Counted from the stretch's first letter, positions 1 to 8,368 are shown. The stretch is DNA of 24,284 bases from Alphaproteobacteria bacterium UBA998 (GCA_002291925.1 DBAY01000061.1:25531-49814); one strand, 5' to 3'. Numbers and translations: made by a program. The notes: a model not told the origin generated them from the sequence alone.

Positions 1-1268
1 GCACCTGCACCTTCTACGGCACCGCCAATTCCAACCAGATGCTGATGGAGCTGATGGGCCTGCAACTGCCCGGCTCCTCCTTCATCAACCCCTACACCCC
101 GCTGCGTGAGGCCCTGACGCGCGCCGCCACCGAGGCGGTGGTGAAGCTCACCGCCCAGCGCGGCGAGTTCATGCCGCTCTACCGCATCTTCGACGAGCGC
201 AGCCTGGTCAACGGCATTGTCGGGCTGCACGCCACCGGCGGCTCCACCAATCACACGCTGCACCTTATCGCCATCGGCCGCGCGGCCGGCATCCATATCG
301 ACTGGACGGACATGGCCGAGCTTTCCGCCGTCACGCCGCTGCTGGCGCGCGTCTATCCGAACGGCGAGGCGGACGTGAACCATTTCCGCGACGCGGGCGG
401 CCTGCCAAAGCTGGTGCATGACCTGCTCGATGCCGGGTTGATTCACGAGGACGTGGAGACGGTCGCCGGACGCGGGATGCGGCTTTATACCTACGAGCCA
501 ACGCTGACCAACCCCTCCCCCAGTAGGGGGGAGGATGGGAGGGGGGCGGAAGCGGAGTCTAACGTACCCTCACGCCCCCACCCCAACCCTCCCCCTACTG
601 GGGAGGGAGAGATGCCTCCGCTCGCGGATGTCACCTGGGTGCCCGGCCGCACCGAAAGCATGGACACCACCGTGGTCGCTAACCTTGACAAGCCCTTCAG
701 CCCGGAAGGCGGTATGAAGCTGCTCACCGGCAATCTAGGCCGCTGCGTCATCAAGATTTCCGCCGTGAAGCCGGAGCATCGTTTTGTAGAAGCTCCCGCG
801 CGCGTCTTCACCTCGCAGGAGGCGATGCAGAAAGCCTTCAACGCGGGCGAGCTGCATGGCGATGTCGTGGCGGTGGTGATGTATCAGGGCCCCGCCTCCA
901 ACGGCATGCCGGAATTGCATAAGCTCACCCCGCCGCTCGGCGTGCTGCAGAACCTCGGCTACAAAGTGGCGCTGGTGACGGATGGCCGCATGTCCGGTGC
1001 CTCCGGCAAGGTGCCCGCCGCCATTCACGTGTCGCCGGAATGCAAGAAAGGCGGCCCACTCGCCAAGGTGCGCGATGGCGACATCATCCGGCTGGATGCC
1101 GAGAAAGGCATCCTCGAAGCATTGGTCAACCCCGCCGAATGGGCCGCCCGCACGCCGTATGAGGCCGATATCTCCGGCAATGATTACGGCACGGGCCGCG
1201 AGCTTTACATGAATGCCCGCGCGGTGGTAACAACCGCTGAGGAAGGCGCTTCCTTTATTGTCTCTTGA
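1..1268 (+). CDS. edd: Phosphogluconate dehydratase, 5'-truncated by window
   Basis: The 3' part of 6-phosphogluconate dehydratase (IlvD/Edd family), which makes KDPG in the Entner-Doudoroff pathway. The frame is open from base 3, so the true start lies upstream of the window. Just before the first in-frame ATG, bases 3-38 encode TCTFYGTANSNQ, the family motif with a cysteine associated with the Fe-S cluster. Later family blocks are present: GLHATGGSTNHTLHL, YQGPASNGMPELHK, VTDGRMSGASGKVP and KVRDGDIIR. It ends in TGA at 1266-1268. Oddity: between the conserved YTYEPTL and the W of VTWVPGRTESMD there are 43 residues, against 6 in E. coli Edd as I recall it. The extra stretch is Pro/Gly/Glu-rich and is encoded by a palindromic repeat (see 511-609). 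The reading frame is intact on both sides. glk and eda follow, so this is an Entner-Doudoroff gene cluster. Confidence 0.96.
   Translation, partial: TCTFYGTANSNQMLMELMGLQLPGSSFINPYTPLREALTRAATEAVVKLTAQRGEFMPLYRIFDERSLVNGIVGLHATGGSTNHTLHLIAIGRAAGIHIDWTDMAELSAVTPLLARVYPNGEADVNHFRDAGGLPKLVHDLLDAGLIHEDVETVAGRGMRLYTYEPTLTNPSPSRGEDGRGAEAESNVPSRPHPNPPPTGEGEMPPLADVTWVPGRTESMDTTVVANLDKPFSPEGGMKLLTGNLGRCVIKISAVKPEHRFVEAPARVFTSQEAMQKAFNAGELHGDVVAVVMYQGPASNGMPELHKLTPPLGVLQNLGYKVALVTDGRMSGASGKVPAAIHVSPECKKGGPLAKVRDGDIIRLDAEKGILEALVNPAEWAARTPYEADISGNDYGTGRELYMNARAVVTTAEEGASFIVS
511..609. repeat. Palindromic repeat inserted in frame within edd
   Basis: The left arm (512-534, CCCTCCCCCAGTAGGGGGGA type) and the right arm (587-608, CCCTCCCCCTACTGGGGAGG type) are near-perfect reverse complements of each other, and each arm is itself nearly palindromic. 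The core between them carries AGGGGGGCGGAAGCGGAGT (540-558). The same core and arm recur, inverted, at the right end of the window (24184-24284), so this is a dispersed element and not local low complexity. It is translated in frame as a Pro/Gly/Glu-rich segment and accounts for almost all of the extra residues in this Edd. It resembles in behaviour the Rickettsia palindromic elements, which also insert in frame; I do not claim sequence relationship. Confidence 0.85.
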
Positions 1269-1394
1269 TGTTATATCCGTTAATAAAATTAAAAAAAGGG
1301 ACGGCCTCGCTTGCCGCCAAGCCGCACGCTTTCTTGAATCAGTGCGAATTAGCCGCTAGAGCAGGCGCCTCACGCAGGGGTGAAAAAGTAGAAT

Positions 1395-2354
1395 ATGGCC
1401 GCTCTTTCACTTGTCGCTGATATCGGGGGAACCAATTCCCGCTTTGCCTTGTGCGAACCGGGTACGCTGGATCTGCTGGAACCGCGCAAGTTCGCCAACC
1501 GCGACTTCGACAGCATGGAAGCTGTGGTGGCGCATTATCTCGCGCAGGTGCAGGCCGAGCCAAAGCAGGCCTGCATCGCGGTCGCGGGCCCCATTGCGTC
1601 TGACACCGTGCAGCTCACCAACATCGACTGGCGGTTCTCGCGCAGCGAGGTGCGCAGGCAGTTCGGCTTCCACCGCCTGCATATTGCAAACGATTTCACG
1701 GCGCTGGCCATGGCCGTGCCCCACCTGGGCCCGGATCGTATCATCCATAATGGCGGCGGCGAGGCGGCGCAAGGCCAGCCGGTTGCAGTGCTGGGTCCGG
1801 GCACGGGGCTGGGCGTTTCTGGCCTGCTGCCGTATGGCAAGCGCTGGATACCCCTGCAGGGTGAGGGCGGAAACGCCTCCTTCTCGCCCGGCACCGCGCT
1901 GGAGGTGGAGCTGCTGCGCTACGCCCAGCGGCACCTTGATTACGTGCGTGCCGAGAATTTCATCAGCGGCGCGGGCATGGGCTTCCTGCATGAGGCGATG
2001 GCCGCGGTCGCCGGGCAGAAAATCGAGGCGTTGCCGAATGACGAGATTACCCGCCGCGGCCTTACCGGTGAATGTGTGCGCTGCGAGGAAACGCTGCTCA
2101 CCTTCTGCGGCATGCTGGGCAGCTTCGCGGGCGATATCGCGCTGCTGCTGGGCGCGCGCGGCGGTGTCTATATCGGCGGTGGGATTGTGCCCATTCTCGG
2201 CGAGTTTTTCTTCCGCAGCCCGTTCCGCTCGCGGTTCGAGGCCAAGGGCAAGTTCACAAGCTATGTGCGCCCCATCCCGACCTATGTTATGCTCTCCTTC
2301 ACCGAGATGGCGCTGATCGGCGCCGCTGCCCTGCTCAACAGCCTGGAGGAATAA
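1395..2354 (+). CDS. glk: Glucokinase
   Basis: ATP-dependent glucokinase of the bacterial Glk family (not the ROK type), phosphorylating glucose to glucose 6-phosphate in the cytoplasm. At 319 residues it is the family's usual length. The N-terminal phosphate-binding motif is VADIGGTNSRFALC (residues 7-20), the catalytic Asp is D100 in IANDFTALAM, and the motifs LGPGTGLGVSGL, PLQGEGGNASF and GGVYIGGGIVP are all in place. ATG at 1395 gives a normal N-terminus; the upstream Shine-Dalgarno is weak (GAAAAAGTAGAAT). A 126-bp gap separates it from edd, and eda starts 5 bp after its stop, so glk and eda are very likely co-transcribed. Other long frames over this interval are shadows. Confidence 0.96.
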   Translation: MAALSLVADIGGTNSRFALCEPGTLDLLEPRKFANRDFDSMEAVVAHYLAQVQAEPKQACIAVAGPIASDTVQLTNIDWRFSRSEVRRQFGFHRLHIANDFTALAMAVPHLGPDRIIHNGGGEAAQGQPVAVLGPGTGLGVSGLLPYGKRWIPLQGEGGNASFSPGTALEVELLRYAQRHLDYVRAENFISGAGMGFLHEAMAAVAGQKIEALPNDEITRRGLTGECVRCEETLLTFCGMLGSFAGDIALLLGARGGVYIGGGIVPILGEFFFRSPFRSRFEAKGKFTSYVRPIPTYVMLSFTEMALIGAAALLNSLEE

Positions 2355-2359
2355 TTCCC

Positions 2360-3001
2360 ATGTCGCTCGAAGCCATTCTCCGCACCAACCGCGTGGTGCC
2401 GGTCGTCGTGCTGAACGATGTCGCGGAGGCCGTGCCGCTGGCGCAGGCCCTGCTGAAAGGCGGCGTCCGCACGATGGAAATCACGCTGCGCACCGCCGCC
2501 GGGCTGCCCGCTATCGCGGCGGTGGCGCGCGAGGTGCCCGACATCATCGTGGGTGCCGGAACAGTGACCTCGCCGGAACAATATGCCGAGGCGGTGGAGG
2601 CAGGCGCGAAATTCGTGGTCAGCCCCGGCCTCACGCCGAAGTTGGCCGAGGCGGCGCGCGAGCATGGCATTTCCTATCTTCCGGGTGTGATCACCCCGTC
2701 GGAAGTCATCATGGCGATGCAGGAAGGCTTCTACCTGCTCAAATTCTTCCCCGCCTCGCTGTTTGGCGGGCATGGCGTGCTGAAGCAGTATGCCTCGGTG
2801 TTCCCGCAGGTGCAGTTCTGTCCCACCGGCGGCATCGATCAGGGCAATGCCAGCAGCTATCTCAGTCTGCCCAACGTGGTCGCCGTCGGCGGCTCCTGGC
2901 TGACGCCGAAGGAAACCCTGAAGGAAAAAGACTGGCGCCGCATCACCGGCATCGCGCAGGAAAGTTTGGGAAGCATCCTGACCCCGATTCGGTGGGATTG
3001 A
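2360..3001 (+). CDS. eda: KDPG aldolase (2-dehydro-3-deoxy-phosphogluconate aldolase)
   Basis: Class I aldolase that cleaves KDPG to pyruvate and glyceraldehyde 3-phosphate, the last step of the Entner-Doudoroff pathway. The open frame extends upstream into glk, but the start is taken as ATG at 2360, giving 213 residues (the usual size) and a typical N-terminus, LEAILRTNRVVPVVVLND. Visible active-site elements are E40 in MEITLRT, the GAGTVTSPEQ loop, PGVITPSE (108-115), the Schiff-base lysine K128 in YLLKFFPA, and the phosphate-binding GGI and GGSWL segments. It is placed immediately after glk, consistent with an operon. Confidence 0.96.
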   Translation: MSLEAILRTNRVVPVVVLNDVAEAVPLAQALLKGGVRTMEITLRTAAGLPAIAAVAREVPDIIVGAGTVTSPEQYAEAVEAGAKFVVSPGLTPKLAEAAREHGISYLPGVITPSEVIMAMQEGFYLLKFFPASLFGGHGVLKQYASVFPQVQFCPTGGIDQGNASSYLSLPNVVAVGGSWLTPKETLKEKDWRRITGIAQESLGSILTPIRWD

Positions 3002-3025
3002 ACCCTATACATATGTCTTAGGCGG

Positions 3026-4009
3026 CTAAAGCCAGCCTTTGCGCTTGAAGAGCCGGAACGGCAGGTAACCGGAAAGCAGCATCAGAGCCACCGCCATGGG
3101 GTAACCAAGCTGCCAGTGCAGTTCCGGCATATGGTCGAAATTCATGCCGTAGATGCTGGCAATCAGCGTGGGGGGCAGGAAGACCACGGCTACGACGGAG
3201 AAAATCTTGATGGTAGCGTTCTGGTCCATCGAGACCATGCCAAGGGTCGCCTGCAGCAGGAAGTTGATGTTGTTTGCCACGAAGGCGGCATAGTCGTTGA
3301 TGCCGTTCACGTCCTTCAGCTGCGTACGGATGCGCCCGGCCACATCGTTGCGGTCTGCCCCGCCCTCGCGCACCGTCTGCTCATAGAAGGTGAGCATGCG
3401 CTGGATGCTCACCAGGCTGTCGCGCGCCTTGAAGGTGAGGTCCCCCTGACGTCCGATTTGCCGCAGCACTTCGTTGTAAGGCGGCTTGCGCTTGGGCGTT
3501 ACGGGCGCGCGGAAAATCTCGTGCGAGAGCGAATCTATTTTGCGGTTCACCGTCTCCAGAATATCGGCCAGCCGGTCGATGATGGTGTCCATCAGCCCGG
3601 CATAGAGCATGTCGGCGCGCAGCGGCTGCGGCGGCTGGCGCTCGATGCGGCGGCGGTAATTCTCGAACGGCGCGGGCGAGGTGTAGCGCACGGTCACCAG
3701 CGTGCGCTCGCTGAGCACGAAGCTCACCGAATGGCTGTCCGGCTCCTCCGTATGGGCGTTGGAGACCAGCACAGCGGTCATGAACAGCACGCCCTTATCC
3801 TCGTAGAGGCGGCTGGAGGGCTCGATCTCCTCCATCTCCTCGCGGGTTGGCACATCGATGCCGAGCAGCTCCTCCACCTTCACCTCTTCTTCCGGCGTCG
3901 GCGAGAGCAGGTCCACCCAGAGAATATCCTCCGGCGCGAGCGTGCCGGGCGCGGGGCACTCGCTGTAATTGGTGAGTGTGTCGTCCTTGCGGGCGTAGAT
4001 GTAAAGCAT
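3026..4009 (-). CDS. corA: CorA-family Mg2+/divalent metal transporter
   Basis: Inner-membrane channel of the CorA/MIT family. The open frame reaches back to 4234, but the start is placed at ATG 4009 (MLYIYARKDD), which has a GGAAGAGG Shine-Dalgarno 3 bp upstream and avoids overlap with the upstream gene. This gives 327 residues, the usual CorA length. A long acidic/helical cytoplasmic domain is followed by two C-terminal membrane helices; the first ends in the signature YGMNF (selectivity-loop GMN), followed by PELHW, and the protein ends in FKRKGWL, a basic tail typical of the family. The substrate is probably Mg2+ or another divalent metal and cannot be fixed from sequence. It lies 47 bp downstream of a His-rich unknown gene on the same strand and converges with eda. 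Confidence 0.93.
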   Translation of the reverse strand: MLYIYARKDDTLTNYSECPAPGTLAPEDILWVDLLSPTPEEEVKVEELLGIDVPTREEMEEIEPSSRLYEDKGVLFMTAVLVSNAHTEEPDSHSVSFVLSERTLVTVRYTSPAPFENYRRRIERQPPQPLRADMLYAGLMDTIIDRLADILETVNRKIDSLSHEIFRAPVTPKRKPPYNEVLRQIGRQGDLTFKARDSLVSIQRMLTFYEQTVREGGADRNDVAGRIRTQLKDVNGINDYAAFVANNINFLLQATLGMVSMDQNATIKIFSVVAVVFLPPTLIASIYGMNFDHMPELHWQLGYPMAVALMLLSGYLPFRLFKRKGWL

Positions 4010-4056
4010 GCGCCTCTTCCGGTTCCCGTGAATAAGCGCAAAAGCCGCGTCTTCTG

Positions 4057-5004
4057 TCAACGGGCGGGTGCGGCGGCGGGCTCGCTGACGCGCTGCGTCA
4101 GTTGCGGCTGTGAGATGTGGGTGGAGGGGGCTGCTTCCGCCGCGTTCTCTTTCGGGGCGGGCTTCACCCCGAAGAGGCCATTCACCGTCGTCGTCACCGG
4201 CGAGAAGAGGTATTTTTCCGTCAAGCCATCCCACGCGCGGATGGTCTCCGGGTAATTGCGGCGCAGGTTCATCACCGCGCCGAGCGTGATGCCAGCCGCG
4301 AGCACTTTGCCGAAGGCGAAACGTCCGATGAAGGATTCCGCTTTTTCCGGGTGCACATGCGGGTGAGGATGGTCATGCTCGTGACGGTCGAACTTCTGCA
4401 CGACGTAATTGATGGGCACCGAGGTTGCCGTCCAGACGACGGCTTGCGCGAGGTGGTCCACTTCATGGCGGTAGATTTCATCGGCGTGCTGGCGGTATTC
4501 CGCTGAACCCTCGGCAATGCCATGCTCAGCGGCCCATTTCTTGGTGGATTTCTCCGCACCACGCTTGAACCACGGCCCCACCACCGGCTCCAGCGTGCGG
4601 TTGATGCCCTGCATCAGGCCCGGCGCGAAATATTGCAGGCCCACCGTGATGGGAACCGCGCCCAGATCACCGATGATCTCGCCCTTGAACCAATGTTTCA
4701 GCTCTTTTCTGTATTGCGGCCAGAAAGGCTCTTTGGGGTTGAAATGCACGTCGCCACAGCCGATCCATTCCGCCGCCTTGCCGAGCACCTTCTTCGCCCC
4801 GCGCGTAAAGGTGTTGGTGCCTGCAATCATCGCCGAGCCGGCCGCCAGCGGAATCTGCATGGCGTCGGTGGTGAAGCAGACGATGGTGTGGTTGATGGTG
4901 TAGGCCCAGTCCTCGCTCGATTTGCGCGCGCGCGCTGGCTCCGGCGCTGCCGGGGCAGCGGGAGGCTGGGCGGATGTCATCGGGGCGAGTGCTTCAGGGC
5001 TCAT
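4057..5004 (-). CDS. Hypothetical protein with His-rich segment
   Basis: A 315-residue protein not assigned to a family. The N-terminus is Ala/Pro-rich (residues 9-27), followed by a conserved-looking body with two or three moderately hydrophobic stretches (around DAMQIPLAAGSAMIAG, GAVPITVGLQYFAPGLM and FGKVLAAGITLGAVM), so it may be membrane associated. A short His-rich run (RHEHDHPHPHVHPE) lies about two-thirds along, and the C-terminal tail is Ala/Pro-rich. It starts at ATG 5004 or possibly at the second Met (4980); neither has a strong Shine-Dalgarno. It precedes corA on the same strand by 47 bp. The His run could bind metal, which would fit the neighbour, but this is conjecture. Confidence 0.7.
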   Translation of the reverse strand: MSPEALAPMTSAQPPAAPAAPEPARARKSSEDWAYTINHTIVCFTTDAMQIPLAAGSAMIAGTNTFTRGAKKVLGKAAEWIGCGDVHFNPKEPFWPQYRKELKHWFKGEIIGDLGAVPITVGLQYFAPGLMQGINRTLEPVVGPWFKRGAEKSTKKWAAEHGIAEGSAEYRQHADEIYRHEVDHLAQAVVWTATSVPINYVVQKFDRHEHDHPHPHVHPEKAESFIGRFAFGKVLAAGITLGAVMNLRRNYPETIRAWDGLTEKYLFSPVTTTVNGLFGVKPAPKENAAEAAPSTHISQPQLTQRVSEPAAAPAR

Positions 5005-5051
5005 GAAACGCAGTTAGCTGATAAGGCATGCGTCTAAATGAATTGCAAGTG

Positions 5052-5067
5052 ATTTGCAATTGCAAAT
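5052..5067. promoter_or_regulatory. 16-bp perfect palindrome in divergent intergenic region
   Basis: ATTTGCAATTGCAAAT is a perfect 16-bp inverted repeat in the 81-bp gap between two divergently transcribed unknown genes. A further TTGCAA copy sits just upstream (5043-5048). The position and symmetry suit an operator for a dimeric regulator controlling one or both genes. No regulator can be named from sequence alone. Confidence 0.45.
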
Positions 5068-5085
5068 TAGGCTTGCCTGCCTTGT

Positions 5086-6033
5086 ATGGTTAATATATCA
5101 ATAAGAGTGGAAGAGTTATTTGAAGTTTCCGTGACAATGAACGCACCCTCCGCCGTCTGGACCTCCCTGGGCACCCAGCCCGTCGTCCCGCAAGCCCTGA
5201 GCGGCGAGAAGCAGGCGAATTTGCGCCGCGATCTCGCCTACCTCGCGAGCCTTGCCGGGGTGCGCGATGCGGCGGGCTGGCAGGCGTTTCTGCCGCAGGT
5301 GGGTGTACTCACACAGGCCATGGCCAGCGTGCTCGACCCGCGCCCGGAGAACCCGGTCGTGCAAGCCTTCGCTGCCGCCCTGCAGGCCGCACCGCCCGAG
5401 GCCGGGCTGCAAACGATACAAAGCGTGCTGCTCAACCGGCGTGACGATCTCGCCGCCAGCCTGCCCCTGTTGCAGGAAGCCGCCTTCACCGGCAGCGCGT
5501 GGCAGCTGCTAGAAAGCCAGCGCTTCCAGCCGCGCGGCGATCTCGGCCCCCTGCCTGCTCCTAAATGGCAGGAGCTGATGGAAACGCTGGTGCAGCCCCG
5601 CCATGGCAAACTGGAGCCCGCGGCCCATATCCACGCCACCGCTGCCGGGCACGCCCAGGCGCATGCGCAACTGGCGGCAGCATTCAACCCCAGCGGCCCC
5701 GCCGCCGCCACGCTGACCGCTGCATTGCTGCAGGCCGCACCGCAGGTTCCCGCTACGCTGACGCAGGCCTTCGCGGCGCGCTGGCTCTCCATCCGGCATA
5801 CGCGGGCCGCACAGGTGGCCGAGGCATACCAGCCGGGCAGCCCGCTGGTGCAATCCGCTATCCGCCTGAGCGAGGAAAACCGCCTCAGCCGCGCCCAGGC
5901 AACTGCGGGCTTCCAGACAACCAGCCCTTCTGCGCCGATGGCAGATACCCCGCGCACAACCGTATCGGGATTCATGGAGCATTTCCGCTACGTTATACAG
6001 CCTATTCTACAGTTTACCGGCCTTTCGCGCTAA
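5086..6033 (+). CDS. Hypothetical Ala-rich protein
   Basis: A 315-residue, Ala/Gln/Pro-rich, mostly helical-looking protein with no family I recognise and no signal peptide or clear membrane segment. The start may be ATG 5086 or ATG 5137 (MNAPSAVWTSLG); the second gives a more natural N-terminus, and neither has a convincing Shine-Dalgarno. GC-rich third positions support it as coding over the antisense frames. It is divergent from the His-rich gene and 138 bp upstream of the FAD oxidoreductase on the same strand. The C-terminus (FMEHFRYVIQPILQFTGLSR) is the most hydrophobic part. Confidence 0.65.
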   Translation: MVNISIRVEELFEVSVTMNAPSAVWTSLGTQPVVPQALSGEKQANLRRDLAYLASLAGVRDAAGWQAFLPQVGVLTQAMASVLDPRPENPVVQAFAAALQAAPPEAGLQTIQSVLLNRRDDLAASLPLLQEAAFTGSAWQLLESQRFQPRGDLGPLPAPKWQELMETLVQPRHGKLEPAAHIHATAAGHAQAHAQLAAAFNPSGPAAATLTAALLQAAPQVPATLTQAFAARWLSIRHTRAAQVAEAYQPGSPLVQSAIRLSEENRLSRAQATAGFQTTSPSAPMADTPRTTVSGFMEHFRYVIQPILQFTGLSR

Positions 6034-6171
6034 CAGCCCACGCCCTGCTCACGGGTAAAGCAAGTCAAAACTTAATCAGAATTAACCCGTGTTTTCGTCA
6101 TATTTCTGACATAAACTACTGCTACGTTCCCACGCCTTAACCACTGATTCATATAGAACCTGACCAGTCTC

Positions 6172-7803
6172 ATGGCCCGGAAGGCGAAGAAATATGCGGT
6201 TATAGGCGGCGGGCTCACGGGTCTGGCCGCCGCTTATCAGCTGCAGAAAATATTGCAGCCGGGCAATCGCCGCATCTACCGCTCCGACGATGCGCCGGAG
6301 ATTCATATTTTCGATAGACGCCCCGCGTTTTCCTCTGCTGCTTCCCAAGAAGACTACGCCCATCACCAGCCTCAGCCTTTGCGACCGATCAGGTTAAGCG
6401 CTGACGCAGCTAGCGTGCGCGCAACCTTCGCAATGGTGCGGGAGCTTCAGGAATTCATGAAGGACCATGCGAAATTCGCGCTGGATACCAACCTGCAAAA
6501 CATCTTCACCCCGCTGGATACGGTGCATGTGTGCCGCATCGATGCGCGCACCGGGACACCGAACCGCGACGCCCGCGCCCGGCTGGAAGCCACGCGGGCA
6601 CGGCTGGAGCGCGCCGGGGCGAAGTCGGCCCTGCTCACCGGCGCAGAGCTGAAGGCGCGATACCGGGCATCCGCCGATCCCCGCGCGCTTTCCGCCTACC
6701 GCTCCCTTCCGGACCAGGCGCTGGTGCTGGTGGAAGAGGCATGGGATGCGGAGAAGAATCCCCACGGGGTCAGCGGCCTTGTCAACGTGGAGGCGCTCAA
6801 GGCCGCACTCCGCTTGAAAATGGAGCTTGGGGGAGATCCCATACCTGTCATTTTCCACGACGGATGCGAAGTCATGCCGCAAGAGCGGCAAGGCTACCGC
6901 GAGGAGCCTGGAGGGGTGAAACTCACGCTTCGCCATCGCGACAAACGGGGCGTGATGACCGAGGAAACCCGACTTTTCGACAAGCTGATTCTGGCGCCGG
7001 GCGCCGATCTCGGGCGCAGCGACCTGCCGCTGGTCGATCTCGGCTCCTACAACATCAAGCTTAAGCGCCAGCCGCTGACGGAGCTACGCATCAACCCGCG
7101 CGCCCTCGCCCGTGAAGGCTACCCCATCGCCGATGAATCCCCCGCCGTCCTTCGTGGAAGCACGGAGCGCCGCAGCAGCGGCATGACGTTGACAGACGAA
7201 ATGGGAAATATTCTCTTCATCCCCGATGCCGGGTTCACGGCCCCGCTGGGCTCCACCCGCGCCGACCGGCCGTTGAGTGCCGAGGACCGTCAGGCCGCGC
7301 TGGCTGCCGCGTCTGCGCGTTTTGGCATTCCGGTAGATGTGTTGGAGAAAACCACGGAGTTTTCCACCCGCACGATGGCGCTGCCGATGCAGGGCGAGCT
7401 GCCGCTGGTGGCGCCGCTCAGCGAGCGCACCACACTGATGGCCTGTATCGGCCCCGCCAGCGCCCGGCTCGCCGGCGGGCTGGGTCGGCTGGCGGCGCAT
7501 CTGGCCGAATTCGAGATGCCTACCGAGGTGATGCAGAAAGGCAGCGCCGCCGCTCCGGCTGATCCTGAACAGCGGTTGGTATCCGCCTTCCGCAATATAT
7601 TGCACGCGCCGAATTTCGCGCTGCATGTCACCGAAGCCGAGCGCCCCGCCCTCGCGCATGCCCTGGGCGAAGCGGTGGAGTGCTACAGCCGCAGCGCGCA
7701 TGTGGCACGCAATGCGCAGCAGCCCACTAGTCGCGACAAGCAAACGCAGGAACCCATCGCACGCCTGGAGCATGCCACCCACCAGAGCACGGTCATATCA
7801 TGA
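6172..7803 (+). CDS. FAD-dependent oxidoreductase (DAO-like)
   Basis: A 543-residue flavoprotein with an N-terminal dinucleotide-binding Rossmann motif, YAVIGGGLTGLAAAYQL (residues 8-24), followed by a strand ending in an acidic residue (IHIFDRRP), as expected for the FAD ribose contact. The body has the organisation of D-amino-acid-oxidase/glycine-oxidase-like flavoenzymes: an internal segment LFDKLILAPGADLG and a C-terminal GPASARLAGGLGRLAAHLAE that may be the second FAD-contacting segment. The substrate cannot be deduced. The C-terminal 90 residues look like an extra helical domain. ATG 6172 is followed immediately by the Rossmann strand. The next gene overlaps its stop by 4 bp (ATGA), so it heads a coupled unit with two unknown small proteins. 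Confidence 0.82.
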   Translation: MARKAKKYAVIGGGLTGLAAAYQLQKILQPGNRRIYRSDDAPEIHIFDRRPAFSSAASQEDYAHHQPQPLRPIRLSADAASVRATFAMVRELQEFMKDHAKFALDTNLQNIFTPLDTVHVCRIDARTGTPNRDARARLEATRARLERAGAKSALLTGAELKARYRASADPRALSAYRSLPDQALVLVEEAWDAEKNPHGVSGLVNVEALKAALRLKMELGGDPIPVIFHDGCEVMPQERQGYREEPGGVKLTLRHRDKRGVMTEETRLFDKLILAPGADLGRSDLPLVDLGSYNIKLKRQPLTELRINPRALAREGYPIADESPAVLRGSTERRSSGMTLTDEMGNILFIPDAGFTAPLGSTRADRPLSAEDRQAALAAASARFGIPVDVLEKTTEFSTRTMALPMQGELPLVAPLSERTTLMACIGPASARLAGGLGRLAAHLAEFEMPTEVMQKGSAAAPADPEQRLVSAFRNILHAPNFALHVTEAERPALAHALGEAVECYSRSAHVARNAQQPTSRDKQTQEPIARLEHATHQSTVIS

Positions 7804-8072
7804 GAAGCTTCGTCGAACGCCTTTCTTCGCCGCCGGATGGCACCATCTACCTCGTGCTGCAAGAGGGCGAGGAAGATGTGAACTTCTATTACACCCTACT
7901 GGTGCCGGACATGAAGATCTACCGCTTCCGCGAGGTGCTGGAGCGCGGCGACGATTTTCATCTCACCGATTTCGGCCGCATCCTTGATACCGGCGCCGGC
8001 TGGCCCACCCCGGAGCGCGCCCTCGCCCGCCTGCATGAAAAGGACATCGCATGCAAGCCTCTCACCGCCTGA
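7800..8072 (+). CDS. Small hypothetical protein, coupled to FAD oxidoreductase
   Basis: A 90-residue cytoplasmic-looking protein rich in acidic and aromatic residues (segments EEDVNFYYTLLVPDMKIYRF and DDFHLTDFGRIL). No family is recognised. Its ATG overlaps the stop of the FAD oxidoreductase (ATGA at 7800-7803), and its own 3' end overlaps the next gene by 22 bp. This strongly suggests translational coupling and a function linked to the oxidoreductase. Confidence 0.75.
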   Translation: MRSFVERLSSPPDGTIYLVLQEGEEDVNFYYTLLVPDMKIYRFREVLERGDDFHLTDFGRILDTGAGWPTPERALARLHEKDIACKPLTA

Positions 8073-8368
8073 GCTACTACGAAACGCCGCATGATCCTAT
8101 CCGCCGCAAGGTGTGTGCCGTCACCCTGCAAAAACTGCGTGGCGACTTGCAGGTCTTGACTGCCGCTCCCGCCATGATCGACTGGACACCGGATGTCTCC
8201 ACCAGAAATTCCATTCATCACATCCAGCAAATCCTTAATCGTTATTTGATAGTAGGCAAGCCGGATGCCACCGATCTGCAGCGCGTTCTTCCCGGTGCGG
8301 AAACCTATATGAAACCGAACTTCCCTACCGGATTGGCTTGGTGCGCGATGGGCTTTTGCAGGCGCTGA
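8051..8368 (+). pseudogene. Hypothetical protein, N-terminal part of a frameshifted gene
   Basis: This frame starts at ATG 8051 (MQASHRLSYYETPHDPIRRK), overlapping the preceding gene, and reads 105 residues. Coding character appears to continue in a different frame from about 8300: the frame-1 translation there, YETELPYRIGLVRDG, runs directly into the next open frame without a stop, while this frame ends in the less plausible LAWCAMGFCRR. Joining the two frames would give a protein of about 256 residues. I therefore read this as the 5' half of one gene broken by a frameshift (or a base-call error) between 8239 and 8365. No family is recognised. Confidence 0.5.

Noticed and set aside
491..841. 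Minus-strand 116-codon open frame over edd
   Set aside because: It is antisense to a well-supported edd frame, and its Ser/Pro/Gly-rich translation comes from the palindromic repeat read backwards; there is no ribosome site.
2072..2359. Upstream extension of the eda frame into glk
   Set aside because: Lies in the coding region of glk in another frame; KDPG aldolases start near the LEAILRTNRVVPV segment, and ATG 2360 fits.
4010..4234. N-terminal extension of CorA back to 4234
   Set aside because: It would overlap the upstream gene by 178 bp and adds Arg/Pro-rich sequence without family similarity; ATG 4009 has a good Shine-Dalgarno.
3116..4255. Long plus-strand open frame (379 codons) opposite corA
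   Set aside because: The translation is His/Arg/Val-rich as typical for antisense of GC-rich genes, while the minus strand encodes a clear CorA with the GMN motif.
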